Shown here: piece after piece, positions 1 through 12,605 of the stretch
How positions within the stretch are numbered: position 1 is the stretch's first letter
How the letters are laid out: each line of letters opens with the position of its first letter
Translations under genes and position numbers: made by a program
Assembly (NCBI GenBank): GCA_020796225.1
Contig: CM036753.1
Span: forward strand, 8,512,501-8,576,500
DNA length: 64,000 nucleotides
From: Arion vulgaris
Lineage: Eukaryota; Mollusca; Gastropoda; Stylommatophora; Arionidae
Direction: 5' to 3'
The notes under the pieces: generated by a model
Database searches by the model: none
Told to the model about the DNA's origin: nothing
What the model saw: only the letters and a program-made list of their open reading frames with translations

Positions 1-290
1 ATAAAACGTAGGTCCTGTGTTCAATTTGAGCACGCAAAAGAACTCTTATCAGCTCAAAATCGAGAACAGCAGGCTGGAATGTCGTTGCCTATGCAAAATT
101 CATTAGACAAGATTAAAAATAAAATTCCTATTAAAATATCTTCTCTATCTTCATAATTACACCGGGGACCCTCGACTTTGCTACGGAGCTTGTGCACTGC
201 AGCTGAGATCTTCATGTGTAAGAAAGAGATCGGAGCACACATGGTTAGTCACCGAAGTGCAATGATGATGGTCCCGTTAATCAATCAGAT
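1..290 (+). repeat. Interspersed repeat family D, cut by the window start
   Basis: The window opens inside this copy: AAAACGTAGGTCCTGTGTTC recurs at 22707 and, in reverse, near 21035-21055. The end block (GAGATCTTCATGTGTAAGAA, AATGATGATGGTCC) recurs at 39455-39520 and in reverse at 20780-20850. Confidence 0.6.
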
Positions 291-411
291 AGCAGGTATA
301 TACATCACACTCACTGTGTTCTGAGGTTCGAAATAACACAACTTCAACACACAAATCGGAAGTAAATTGAAATAAATTATGTTTGTTTCTCTAAATATAC
401 CGAAAAATATC

Positions 412-488
412 TAAAGAAAATGTCCAGGGTACCGGTGTATAAGATCTGAAGAAAATGTCCAGGGTACCGGTGGATAAGGTCTAAAGAC
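412..488. repeat. 35-bp direct duplication
   Basis: AAGAAAATGTCCAGGGTACC occurs at about 415 and again 35 bases later, followed by GGTG(T/G)ATAAG in both. Confidence 0.7.
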
Positions 489-489
489 G

Positions 490-578
490 AAGAATTCACT
501 TCATTGTACCGAATTTACTCTCCTATATGGCTCTGTCTTTTCCGCAGAAATAGCAATCACCTGCCGAGATAAGCCAAA
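490..578 (-). mobile_element. SINE family C fragment
   Basis: TTCACTTCATTGTACCG and CCTATATGGCTCTGTCTTTT match the 3' body of family C in minus orientation. It is cut off at both sides. Confidence 0.4.
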
Positions 579-769
579 ATTCTAACTCCTACAATAATCC
601 CATAATGTTGATTTGTTATCACTATCAATAAATATCAGCGTTAGAAACCTGTGCTGCTATAATCTTCTGCATCATTATTTGCTCTTATTCGCTTCCACCA
701 TTTACTTTATAGAAGTGTTGTAGAGGGATGGGGAGGAGGGAGGGAGGGGGTATACTGTATATGAAATGC

Positions 770-1005
770 CTGGCCCTCAGGAGCGAAGAATAGAATACTG
801 GAACCTACAAGGCATGTCAAGAGGCGACTGAGGTAGGAAGCTACTAGAAATAAAAAGGTTGCAGAAATTGAATGTCTAGCTATTTGTAGGCTCATAACTG
901 GTACAACGTGTAATCGCTCTTAGGCTAAGATCACATACAAATCACAAAGAATGGTTAACAAGTGGCCGATATGGAGCGTTCGAAGAAGAAGAAGAAGAAG
1001 GATAT
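770..1005 (-). repeat. Interspersed repeat family A
   Basis: In minus orientation it carries the family A blocks: a TTC-rich start (a GAA run at 978-1000 here), TCGAACGCTCCATAT, ACCANTCTTTGTG and the end block CCTACAAGGCATGTC. It resembles the copies at 5018 and 22060. Confidence 0.6.
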
Positions 1006-1070
1006 GCATACTGATGGTTCCTGTGGCTAGTGCTTAAACACACCTCTCATTTCCTCAAGCATCCAGCTCT
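995..1070 (+). repeat. Family E fragment
   Basis: ATGCATACTGATGGTTCCTG, TTAAACACACCTCTC and CTCAAGCATCCAGCTC match the family E copies at 36695 and 39745. Confidence 0.45.
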
Positions 1071-1249
1071 ACTTTTAAAATGTAATTAGCCCTTGAATTA
1101 TTGGATTGATTCAGCTTCAATTTTAGTGGATATTAGAAACGTTCAGTAAGTATGGAATAATCGTAAAAGCAACTATCTAGTTGCTCGTAGTGTGATACTT
1201 CAAATATATCAAGAAAACTGTTCATCAATATGGACAAATGTATACAGAG

Positions 1250-1500
1250 ACGACGAGTCTGATCAGTTCAGTCTATTGTGCTATATGAGTAATATATAAT
1301 GCGATGAGAAGGTTTAGAACATTTGGTGACAACAAGTAACATTCAGGGAAGGAGAGATCGTGGAAAACAGAGGGAGAAGATGTTGGATGGTCTGACATCC
1401 TGGTTCGACACACGATCGACGTCAGAAATGAATACATGGACCAAGCAGAGAGAGTTGTGGAGAAACATGATTGCCTACGCCGGCAGGCATGGCACTTGAT
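1250..1500 (+). mobile_element. LINE 3' tail (reverse-transcriptase C-terminal part)
   Basis: From 1353 to 1499 an open frame reads RDRGKQREKMLDGLTSWFD then TWTKQRELWRNMIAYAGRHG and stops at TGA. This is the typical tail of non-LTR retrotransposon ORF2 (GKxREK...DGL...W...RxLWRxMIxxAxRxGT). The copy is 5'-truncated. Confidence 0.6.
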
Positions 1501-1689
1501 TGAGTGAATATGAGTAACACGGATTAGCGTAATGCGTTAATGCTCGCCTATAGACTCGTACTCAAAAGGTTTGGGGGTTCAATTCTACTCTCAACGTTTC
1601 ACAAGTGAGGAAATGTATTAGCTCTCCTACCCCCTGCACACTAAGAGCTAGAAAAATGAAGTGACAAACGTTTCATACCCTTAGGTCTT

Positions 1690-1862
1690 CTTCTTCTTCT
1701 TTGCGTTCGTTCTTTACGACCAATTTTAATCACTCTTCGTGATATGTCTAATCTTTGCCAAGAACGTGTATACGTTGCACATTGGTTTGTAGGCCCCTAA
1801 ACGCATAGGCTTCTACACGTTTAGGACATGTGCATCCGATTTCAGCCAATCCCTTAGGTCTG
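1690..1862 (+). repeat. Interspersed repeat family A (5' part)
   Basis: It starts in a TTC run, then TTTGCGTTCGTTCTTTACG, GTGTATACGTTGCACATTGG and GTGCATCCGATTTCAGCCAA. It is very close to the copy at 58045, including the duplicated ACGCATA...CTTCTACAC segment. Confidence 0.6.
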
Positions 1863-2427
1863 AAAAGGCTGCGGGAAAATTTATTGAATTTATAATGTGT
1901 GTAACATGTGATAGCAAATATAACACATATAACACATATGTAACATATAATATGTGAGTAACATATGTGATCTCAAAACGTATATTTAATGGTTACGTAC
2001 TTTACAAAAACTGTGCAAATTTATCATCAATTTTGTCAACGAGTATTCAACAAACACAGGACATAATACTTCTCCGGGATGCAGAATATAAAAGAACTCG
2101 TTATACAATAGCAAAATGGAATATTTTAATGGGGCAAAATGCTCCATTTCTATTTCTTTTCCCATAGGGTTTTATACTGAGGACACACGATGTAGAAATG
2201 TATAGTCAGTGATGTACTTTGGGAAAATGAGACAGTACAAACGTCGAGTGTTTTCAAAGAGAAACTGCTAGTCAACTCTGTAATGTGTTTCATGCACAGA
2301 ACTAGCACGGAACTAGAACGACGGAACTAGCACGATAGTTGATATAATGATACGATTCTTCATGTATCATGTCTTGTTCTGAATGTTGCTCTCATCACAG
2401 TTCTTCCGAAAAACTATAAAACTTCGT
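1863..2427. other. Anonymous AT-rich stretch
   Basis: It holds a low-complexity ACATAT/GTAACATA run at 1895-1970; nothing else recognisable. The 66-codon frame at 1967 has no coding features. Confidence 0.5.
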
Positions 2428-2785
2428 CTTCTTCCTCTTTATGCTTGTTTAGTTATATCTTCCTATTCTACAATCCTCTTTATGTTTTTAGTTATAATCT
2501 TCCTATTCTACAATTCTATGCTTGTTTGAATTTTAACTCTCATCATATATCTTCTATTCTACAATCCTCTTTATGCCCTTTGCTTTAGTTATATCTTCTT
2601 TCAACAACTCTTTACTTGTTAGTTATATCTCCTATTCTACAATCCTCTTTATTCTTGTTTAGTTATATCTTCCTATTCTACAATCCTCTTTATGTTTTTT
2701 AGTTATAATCTTCCTATTCTACAATCCTCTTTATGCTTGTTAAACTACAATCTTCCTATTCTACAGTTTACTTTATGCTTGGTTT
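2428..2785. repeat. ~41-bp tandem repeat, about 8-9 diverged copies
   Basis: The core TCTTCCTATTCTACAATCCT then CTTTATGCTTGTTTAGTTAT repeats with small deletions across the block. Confidence 0.7.
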
Positions 2786-3454
2786 GTTGTATTGATGGTA
2801 AAAGTTCTTGATAAAACAAGATACATTTGTACAAAGAAAATCAGATATAGAAAACAATATTCCAACAATAAGATCTTGGTGACGTTCAAACCAGACACAA
2901 TATTCTCAACAAAAACCAACCCCCACAACAAATAAACCAACAAATAATTCCGGCGCTGTAACAACATGTTATCACTTAATCTAAGAATATTTCACAGACA
3001 TATAATATACAAGGTCTGAACACATGTGGCTTAGTATGATCAAACACAAACCGTCTCAGGAGGGAAGCAAGTATGAGTATTGGCAAATCTGCTTTGCTCC
3101 CACAAGCTGCTGATCAATACGTTTGTTCACTGTTGGGACATCAAGGGTTCTTTTGAAACACTACAGGTAGAATGTGGAGTTTCCAGATTTTGGGAACACC
3201 ACCAGATGCAGTCTCCTCCGGCAAAAGGTTAACCTCAATTTATTTTGTCGGTTCAATGAAAAACCGGATTGCACTACAAAATGGATCAATCTTGAGGCTC
3301 AGACCTTTGACAGGATTAAAAACGTTTTAAAACTTCTCATTATTCACGCATTTAAGAAATTCACATTTAGTAATACATTTTGAAATTAATGGACTACGAA
3401 ATGAAATAGTTTATTATTAGGTACTCAATACTTCTTCTACGGTCTGTCATTTGT

Positions 3455-3560
3455 ATGTACATGATGACAATGTGAACAGTATGTACATGATGACAATGTG
3501 AACAGTATGTACATGATGACAATGTGAACAGTATATACATGATGACATGTCATATAGTAT
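3455..3560. repeat. 26-bp tandem repeat, about 3.5 copies
   Basis: GTACATGATGACAATGTGAA followed by CAGTAT repeats exactly three times, then decays into related ATGATGACA sequence up to the next array. Confidence 0.8.
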
Positions 3561-3675
3561 AGGGATGATGAAATGATGTACAGATTATGACTAATGACAG
3601 ACTTTACACTTGATGACAGAATATATACACTATGACAGATTATACGCATGAAGGCAGACAGCACATCATGACAGA

Positions 3676-4500
3676 CTAGGCACTTGACGATAGACTATGC
3701 ACTTCATGACAGACTATATACACACATGCAGGCAGGCATATACCATGACAGACTATATACACACGTGAAGACAGACATATACCATAACAGACTATATACA
3801 CACATGAAGGCAGACATATACCATGACAGACTATATACACACATGAAGACAGACATATACCATAACAGACTATATACACACATGAAGGCAGACATATACC
3901 ATGACAGACTATATACACACATGAAGGCAGACATATACAATAACAGACTATATACACACAAGAAGGCAGACATATACCATAACAGACTATATGCACACAT
4001 GAAGGCAGACATATATCATGACAGACTATATACACACATGAAGGCAGACATATACAATAACAGACTATATACACACATGAAGGCAGACATATACCATGAC
4101 AGACTATATACACACATGAAGGCAGACATATACCATAACAGACTATATACACACATGAAGGCAGACATATACCATGACAGACTATATACACACATGAAGG
4201 CAGACATATACCATAACAGACTATATACACACATGAAGGCAGACATATACCATGACAGACTATATACACACATGAAGGCAGACATATACCATGACAGACT
4301 ATATACACACATGAAGGCAGACATATACCATAACAGACTATATACACACATGAAGGCAGACATATACCATGACAGACTATATACACACATGAAGGCAGAC
4401 ATATACCATGACAGACTATATACACACATGAAGGCAGACATATACCATGACAGACTATATACACACATGAAGGCAGACATATACCGTGACAGACTATAAC
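3676..4500. repeat. 39-bp minisatellite, about 20 copies
   Basis: The unit is ACAGACTATATACACACATG plus AAGGCAGACATATACCATG. Because 39 is 13 codons, long frames stay open on both strands. Units ending CCATG and CCATA alternate for much of the array, so a 78-bp dimer is visible. Confidence 0.9.
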
Positions 4501-4578
4501 AAATAAAATATACAGAAAAAAATGAAGCAGACATATTGTCTATAGAGAATGAAAGACGCAATTATGTTCCCCGTATTT

Positions 4579-4757
4579 GGGATCTATACGTTTCTTTGAT
4601 GTCACAAAGCGATACATTTCCTATTATTCGACCCTCGGATCTATACGTTTCTTTGATGTCACAAAGCGATAAATTTCCTATTATTCGACCCTCGGATCTA
4701 TACGTTTCTTTGATGTCACAAGCGATAATTTCCTTTATTCGACCCTCGGATCTATAG
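4579..4757. repeat. 57-bp tandem repeat, three copies
   Basis: GGATCTATACGTTTCTTTGA then TGTCACAAAGCGATA and CCTATTATTCGACCCTC repeat three times; the third copy has two small deletions. It starts about 80 bases after the 39-bp array. Confidence 0.85.
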
Positions 4758-5017
4758 ATCTAGGGGAAAGAATAGTGATGCCCTTAACTAAATGGAGAAG
4801 ATACCGGACTAGAGATAGTAACAGATTGTAACTATGTGGGCCGTTCTGTTTCTTCAGATGGAAGCATTACTGTTGATACTTAACAAATAATTGGAAGGAC
4901 AAATGCAGTCTACAGCAGACTTGGCACCATCTGGAGATTTTATGGCACCAAGATACAATATGTGTTCGGACACTTATTCTCTTTAGTTTTGAGACTTGAA
5001 AAATACATACGAAAATC

Positions 5018-5275
5018 TTCTTCTTCGAACGCTCCATATCGAGCACTTGTTAACCACTCTTTGTGGTTTGTGTGTGATCTGAGCCTAAGAGCGATTGTAC
5101 GTTGTGCCAGTTATGCGCCTACAAGTAGGCCAGCACATCCGATTTCTGCAATGCTTTTTATTTACTAGGGTTAGCTTCCCTAGTTCCTACATTAGTCGCC
5201 TCTTACGACATGCCTTGTAGGTCGTAGTGGTACTATTCTTTGCTTCCCTTGCGGACTCGGCACCACACGGGTGAT
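5018..5275 (+). repeat. Interspersed repeat family A, near full length
   Basis: It runs from TTCTTCTTCGAACGCTCCAT through GCCTACAAGTAGGCCAGCAC to AGTCGCCTCTTACGACATGC and GCTTCCCTTGCGGACTCGGC. The copies at 770 (reverse) and 22060 show the same block order. Confidence 0.65.
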
Positions 5276-5754
5276 ACGAAAATATACAGTATGTTAAGAA
5301 TGGGCGTCATATGTTAAGGCAAGGGAAGCAGGACGGGGTGCCTCCACCAGGAAAATGGATTTTTTATAAAACAGTTTTATGCGAATTCGGTCTTCTGCAT
5401 TTCCATGTAGCAAATTATCAATTAAAATATTTTTCTTTTATTTGCTCCCTTTTGGAAAATGTTCCACGGACACCCTTGATGTTAAGAAGATTTTCCAGCC
5501 TCCAGAGACACAAGTAAGTTTCCAACCTACAGTCCTCGGCATGTGGGTGTTTGCAGTAACCGGAGATCTGAGAGGCTTGCATTGAAAGCATCGAATGTCG
5601 GGAAGTTTATAATGGAAACGGAGGATGTTCTTCTGTCTAGTGGCCACCTACAATTGAATGAACACACTTAAAATGATGTGGAATCTATCCAGCAACGTAA
5701 TGAGTTTTTGTTACACGTTATACGAGTATGATTGGAGGGTTGAGGGACAAACAG

Positions 5755-5885
5755 AGGAGTATGTTTAACCAGCGAGCCATGGGAACGATCAGTATGCATA
5801 CCCTTCGACATTTATTGTGGTAGACTGAGCACCTATGGGTCTGCCCTGAGTGCTTTAACGCCGGTTCATTAGCCAATAACCATTA
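5755..5885 (-). repeat. Family E copy
   Basis: In minus orientation it reads through GTTATTGGC..., ACCCATAGGTGCTCAGTC and ATGCATACTGATCGTTCCCA to TGGCTCGCTGGTTAAACA, the family E order. Confidence 0.5.
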
Positions 5886-7094
5886 TTTCAAGTAATATGC
5901 AAAATTCTACAAGAAATATTTCATGCCTGCTATGTGTGCACCTATGCCATTTAAAAAAAATGTTCAACGATCCTATGTAGGAGACGGTAAAGTTAAAACG
6001 CATTTCTACATAATTTCCCCACGGATCTTAAAATTACCAGAAATTCACCAAACACGGAAACGCTGGTGAAATTTTGCGCAAGTCACGCAAATTTCAAACA
6101 CATATTTTCTCTAAAAACGAAACGTCAAGGTGTAAATCACAACTTCTGTAGAAGTCAAGTGTCAGATCATGACATCTGACGGATAAGCTCGGTTAAAATT
6201 TCCGTTAAAAATATAAAGTAACAAAAATGTTCGAATTGCATGCACGCCACCGATCTTTTCTATTGTGACTCAGGCAATAATTGATTCCAATCTCTGCTGT
6301 GCACTTCAATGTCAGCATGTGAGACCGGCTCTATTACGTATCTGATTAGTGCTGACAATTTTGATTAAGCAGGATATTATGCTAGAGAATGAGCAACAGA
6401 AAATATGAAGATTTTAGAAAGCTTTTAGCACACAGGGTAATGATAAAAAAAGTGTCAGCCACTTCTTGGTTGAAATTTATGCATCCTTAGAGAGCGTGGA
6501 GTAAGCGTGATAAATCCGTAGTGTAACAAAACTAATCTCAGCTCCGTAAAGGCGGTAGTGAATAGTCCCAACGGGGGGACCCTGATGGCTGTCATCTCAC
6601 AAGGCAAAGCTATTAAGGAAATTACCTGTCAGAAGCAGGGCAGAAACCCCACTAATGAAAGGTCACAGTCGGGCTAGGCTGATCAGTTCCCTGAATACGA
6701 TTGATTGGAATCAATGAAGCGGTGTAGTGCTCTTTATTCCTAGCAATATGAGCACGCACTGCCAATATACACGTCATTTCCGACCAGATTACCAGCTAAT
6801 AGACTCACTAGTTTAGACGACGGACCTACTGGCCTTAAGTCACGTGAGCTCAATACAAACTCTACTTTACACAAGGGATCGATTTAGAAAACAGAACGGC
6901 AGCAGTCGCTCTCTTTCTCTTATTTATCCACTGTCAATATTTATATAAACAGTAAAGTTTTGTTAACATGTGAAGTGATCGTATCTCCAGTTACTACAGA
7001 TAATACGCAGTTAATACCGTTAAAATATGTTTGTCTCATCAGCATGTGCCATGTCGACTGACACAGACGATTACGCCTCTCACCAAACGTCTGT
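5886..7094. other. Anonymous intergenic stretch
   Basis: No repeat family, frame or RNA was recognised here. The block 6540-6730 is less AT-rich (CAACGGGGGGACCCTGATGG) but has no open frame. Confidence 0.4.
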
Positions 7095-7262
7095 ACTGAG
7101 TACTGTTGTTGTTTGTTTGTTTTCGTTCGTTTATCAACCAAGTTAACCACTCGTTGTTATCTATTTGGCCTGCGTCAAGAAAGTGAGTAGATTGCGCCAC
7201 CGCTGGACCCTTACCGGATGTAGGATAGGCACATCCAGGATAGGCAAATCCGAATTTCAGCC
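7095..7262 (+). repeat. Interspersed repeat family A, diverged 5' part
   Basis: TTTTCGTTCGTTTATCAACC, CACTCGTTGTTATC and GTAGGATAGGCACATCC fit the family A order. A short internal duplication (CACATCCAGGATAGGC) is present. Confidence 0.45.
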
Positions 7263-9339
7263 AATGTGTATGCTATCAGAGCCAAAACTGGACACTAACA
7301 TCAAATAATAGAAAAAAACGTAGTCACGACAGAGATGAAGTGTCTATGCAGAATGCAGGGGGTAACAAGAAGAGACCGGTTGAGAAATGCAGACATCAAG
7401 AAAAAAGTGCGTATAACATCAGTACTTCATCAGTAAACAACAAATTAAATGACTCGGCCACATAAGCAGAAAACTAACAGACAGTGCACATTAAAGAGCA
7501 ATGTTTCTCCGATACAATGGATACAAAGCAAACGGTGGACCTCAGAAATAACAGAAGTGACGAAAGATACTATTCATGAAGCGCACACAAGGCCCGTTCT
7601 AGAAATCTCTCCTTATCCTGATGCTGTGAGACAAAACAGGATAGGGAAAAAGAAAAAGTGTATGCATATTATCAAATAGGACACACATTTGTACAGAACG
7701 TAACTTAAGATTTTACAGAAAGAAAAATCACCCCAACTTTTAATTGCAAACTACATAATTGAATGAGATACATCCCTCATTATCAAGTCCCAATCAAACG
7801 AACAGCAAAATTATATTGAATATCGTCCTGAATTAATCAATTGACAAGAAACCACATAGTTCAAACAAATTAAATCCCCAGGCTAAATTTATGGAAATTA
7901 ATCAATATTAAAGTGTCCGTGACCACAAATTTATATTTGATACTTAAATTGTCGCCAGAGAACATCAATAATTGAGTTGCTAAATTTGTGCAGATCATAC
8001 ATAAATTATACATCTAGTTCAAACAAATAAGGACAGCTATTAAGTTATATAAGACAATCAAGAGTAAATTATGTATCTTATCTTTTAAATAAGATTATCA
8101 GAACTTCTTGAATATTAAATAAATAATATGCACAACAATAATTATGATAACTATAAGCCTTGTAGTTTATAGTTTGTAAACTTTGTAGATTAAGCAATGT
8201 ATAACTATAAGAATGACTAAAAACTATTTTTAATTTACCAATGTAAGTCAAAATGACTCTTCATAGATGTTCGTGGCACATTTAACTACTTTGAAAACGT
8301 TGTTGTTGTTATTCGTCTTTGCGTTTGTTCTTATCAACAAAGACAATCGCTCTTTGTGACTTGTGTGATTTGCGCCGAGAACGGAAATACGTTGTGCATC
8401 GGTTCGTATTCTCCTTCGTATGTAGGACAGATGCATCCGAAAATTTCGGCCCAAGGAAATGTTTTGCTTGTCTGACCTGATAATCCCTTACATTTTCGGT
8501 CTTTCTTCCATAGAGTATCCAACACTTTTCATTGATAATTTTTAGCCACTAAATGCGTGATGCGTATAATCGATAGCAAAAATCATTTTCATGCATTATC
8601 AATTTACTTGACTCGGTGAAGTCGTTCCGGATTAGAAACATTCTCAACCGTTTTGGACACGTATCGTTTTGTTCCACCAGTCACTTTGGAGTTTTCACTC
8701 TGCACTTACTCTTCAAAGAAAGCAAAAACATTGTACTGAGACTAAACACAATAAGTAGCAGAGGACAGTTTTACTAGACGTCATAAAGAGACTTTTTATC
8801 ATATGCTGAGCTATCCTACCCTAACAAAGCAAACACTTTCTGGGACAAGCAGATGCTATTTAAAAAAGTAATGTATGAATCAAACACGTTGTAAAACAAA
8901 GAGACACTTTTTCCAAAATAATATATAAAAATCAAACAATTTATGCATGTACAAAGAGATTATTAAAAAACGTGAATCAATAAATGTCCTCTTTTGTTAG
9001 TTATTAACATCAAAGTATGAAAGTTGAAAACACAAAAGAAAAAACAATTGACATGTCTATAACGTAGACTTTAATATTTTGGTTGTTACAGAACTCTGCA
9101 CACAAACATGGCAATAAAAATACGACTTCAAGAATATCAAATACATAAACGATTTAATCAATAACAACGACGAAGACACATTAAATCAATATTAAAAATC
9201 ACAATATTTATATATATATATTACATAAATAGTTCAGACCTAATAGCATCAAGAAATAATGAGTACTTAGACAATATCAGAGTTAAACAATATTTGTTTA
9301 AGAAGCAGTCAAAATATTATGATAGTCACACTAGTACCA
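7263..9339. other. AT-rich intergenic stretch apart from the family A copy at 8300
   Basis: AT-rich, with short (TA)n at 9210. The 76-codon frame at 7449 has no domain and no splice context. Confidence 0.4.
8300..8455 (+). repeat. Interspersed repeat family A, diverged 5' part
   Basis: CGTCTTTGCGTTTGTTCTTA, CGCTCTTTGTGACTTGTGTG and GTAGGACAGATGCATCCG follow the family A order. Confidence 0.5.
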
Positions 9340-9690
9340 ATGTGATAAAAAAAGCACAAGCAACATCAAAGCAACATTAAATACCAAACACATAAAAGAC
9401 CTAGAAACATAATGAAAAATGAAAGCAACATAAGAGTAACATCAAAGCTACATCAAAGCAACATCAAAGCTACATCAAAGCAACATCAGAGCAACATCAA
9501 AGCAAAAAAGAATCAGAGCAACATCAAAGCAACAGAAGCAACATCAAACAACATCAAAACAACATCAAAGCAACATCAAAACAACATCAGAGCAACATCA
9601 AAGCTACATCAAAGCAGCATCAAAGTAAAATCAAAGCAACATCAAAGCAACATCAAAACAACATCAGAGCAACATTGAAGACCAAAAACA
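9340..9690. repeat. 11-bp tandem repeat block (ACATCAAAGCA)
   Basis: About 25 imperfect ACATCAAAGCA or ACATCAAAACA units. Weaker ACATCAA and TTAAAGA-type echoes extend from about 9160 to 10320. The 88-codon frame here is repeat-driven. Confidence 0.75.
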
Positions 9691-10320
9691 CCAAGTCAAC
9701 TTGAACATCAAAGAGAGACAAATTGATATCAAAATATAAAAAAAACATCAATGCAAAATTAAAAACAAAAGTTGCACAAAAAGAACGAGAGATGAAACAA
9801 CAAAAAGGTATCGAAGCAAATAATATCATTAACGCAATATTAAAAATCAAAGAGCATCAACGTATGATTAAAGACTAAACACAATCTGGTAATGTAATTG
9901 ACATAAACAACAAAATAATATTACAGACGACAACAAAAAACATCAATATAACGTCCAGACCAAAAAAAGCAATGCAATATAAAAGATAATTAACAACGAA
10001 AATCCTAAACAAATGTGAACGTAATATTAAAGATGTTGAACGACAAATTAGCATAAACATTAAAGATCACAGAAGCATGACAGCAATATAGTAAACTATA
10101 AGTGAAAATACGAAGTGCAAAATATAGAAAACTGTATTAAAGATATGAAAGACCACAGAAGCATGACATCAATAATATATAGTAAAACTGCATTAAAATA
10201 TATGAAAGATCAGGAAGCATCAGAAGAAGATAAAAAGCCAAGAAAAATCTAAGTTAAAAACAGACCAAGAAACATCAAGATAAAATCAATATCAGAGACA
10301 AATAAACCAAACTCAACCGT

Positions 10321-11935
10321 ACATTGCATTTCCGTTGTATTGATATTATAGAATGATAACATTACAATTGGCATATTCAGAAAAAAAATAGAAAAATCAA
10401 AATACTTCTCTTCTTAATACTACCTAGCAATTTACCAGTAACTCAATAATCCTGTTAACTCCTTTTTTAAAAAAATATTCAAACCAGTCTGGAAAATAAA
10501 TTGCCATTCTTTATAACTACACTGCAGGAAAACAGTAAACAATTCAGCTTTTCTAAACGGGCATTACTTGTTATTAGAAATGGAACAAATGCTAGGAAAC
10601 AAGTCTGCACTTTTACAGAATTTCTAGTTTCTTCATCGTTTGTGCAAGTGTGATTAAAATAATAATAATAATTTCAAGTGTTCATGCTTTTCAACAAATG
10701 TAGCGACAGTTTCAAAACCAAAACACTCTATAACGTTAGATAGTTTCTGTCGCTCAATATGAAGTATAGAAATGTTAACAAAAGTTAACAAATGAGTTTA
10801 AAAAAGATATAAGAATAATCAGACAGAAAATTAGTTTATAAAAAAAGAAAGAGAAAAAAACCGGAAAGGAAACAGATTGACGGTGAATGTTCTGGTGGTC
10901 TTCAACAATCATAAAATATCGATTGAAATTCTGATGCTTGTTGATGCCTGATCACAAATTCATTTCCCAACAAATTTGTCAATACGAGTCACATGCTGCC
11001 GCCGCGTGAAACGATTGAATATTTGTAGCGGCTTCATGCGATTGATCAGGGAATTATAAATATAGAAAGGGAGATAGTTGGTGGAGGTATGAAAGGAAAA
11101 TACTCATCAGCAATTGAGTGGAAAATATCTTTTTCTTGTCAGCTACTAAAGGTTCCTGAAACTTCGTCCAAACTCTCTCTCTCTCTTCTCTCTCTTACTC
11201 TGTAATTTGAAAACATAATTACAGGCATACAAAGCATGACACTCTCTCTTATACACATAAAGCAGAAATGATTTATCTTCATGAAATGCCACCATAAAAC
11301 TGAAGGTTGAGCGCTGTGCGTTCGCTTGTATACCGGAGGTGTATCACAGCAACCAGACCCTGCCACGCGCGTCAGTTCCAGATTGTATGAACTATACATA
11401 ACATGATACAGCCAATATATGAACTATTGACCTTTAGGACAAAAGGGTGGAGGGGGGAATCGATACCAATTATGGGCAATCGCTTCTGGATAGTTTACCA
11501 ATCCGGCCAGGGAAACTTGTTGCGCCGGACGCATGACCCTAGACAAGAGATACAACGAGATGGGGAAACTTCGTTCTGTGTTTCAACATGGGTTCCAAGA
11601 CCTGGCATCTCGGAGATCGTGATGTGAACGATAACTAGCCCCTTCTAAGTTATATAGGAGGAAATTACTGTCTGTTACAACATGACCTTCTCATTACACA
11701 GTGAAATTACAAGAGGATATGTTATTTCTGGTTCCCGAACATATTAAACAGAAATGAAAACGGAGACACATAACTGGTACGCTGCTGCTATGAATATGAT
11801 ATAAAAGTGCACACCACTACGCACACTACCATTACTCACTTCACTATTTGTCAATAAAGAACCCTTCTCTCCCTCTCATTTCACAATTAAAAGCAAAACA
11901 GACAAATACTAGTGGAATACAACAGTAATAATCAT
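10321..11935. other. Anonymous stretch
   Basis: An AT-rich first half, then a CT-rich microsatellite at 11170-11205. The opposite-strand frames around 11139-11627 show no coding signature. Confidence 0.4.
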
Positions 11936-12165
11936 GACGCGTGTGTGGGGTTGTTAAGACAATGGCTTGTATTTCTGAAGATTGTGGGTCTGAATTCCGA
12001 CCGAATCACAAGTGCAATTTTTTTTAATGAGGTCCCTAGACTTGTTACTGAAGCTACGGAGCTCGTGCTTTGTGTAACACTCTCAGCAGATGGCATCCCA
12101 TGTTTGCTGACAGGGGCGGAGCCATATGGAAAAACCCTGTGCAATGAAGTCAGTCATTCGCAATA
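11936..12165 (+). mobile_element. SINE family C, diverged copy
   Basis: Body blocks GGTCCCTAGACTTGTTACTG, ACGGAGCTCGTGCTTTGTG, GGAGCCATATGG and GCAATGAAGTCA align with the copies at 34275 and 47508. The tRNA-like head (GTGTGGGGTTGTTAAGACA) has lost a good box A and box B. Confidence 0.5.
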
Positions 12166-12349
12166 ACACGATTTAGTAATAATGATGGCGTGTTTGAAAC
12201 GCAACGTTTGTAGAAATTGATACCAAGTTGTCTTGTGCCTTCCTACAACATTCATATGCTCTTTCAAGAACTGAAACACGCCTATGTCTCCATCATATAC
12301 AGTTTCATAATAATAAAATATGAATATATAAATAGTTCATGAACAGGAG

Positions 12350-12605
12350 TCAAGTAAAGCAGTAGCGTCTCTCTTGCGGAACGTTGCTTTCATCACAGCC
12401 AGCCCTGAAAAACTCCCCGTCTTTAGAAAATTCTTCTGCCACCTCCAGCGTCTTGTTCAATGTTTCTTTGACGCCCTGCTGCCACCTTCCTCTTGGTCGT
12501 CCCCTGCATAGTACTCCAGAAACCGTGCCTTCCATTACCGTTCTCTCCAAAACACTGTGACGTTAAACGTAGCCAACATATTTCATCTTCCGTGACATGA
12601 CGTTA
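12350..12605 (-). mobile_element. LINE 3' tail
   Basis: The minus strand encodes GRPRGRWQQGVKETLNKTLE and, after a frame change, the ESNVPQERRY region that corresponds to the A(T)FR-type ending of LINE ORF2 tails. Similar tails occur at 26915 and 38705. Confidence 0.5.

Noticed and set aside
3676..4499. Frames of 262 and 271 codons on opposite strands
   Set aside because: The 39-bp unit is a multiple of three with no stops, so both strands stay open by chance.
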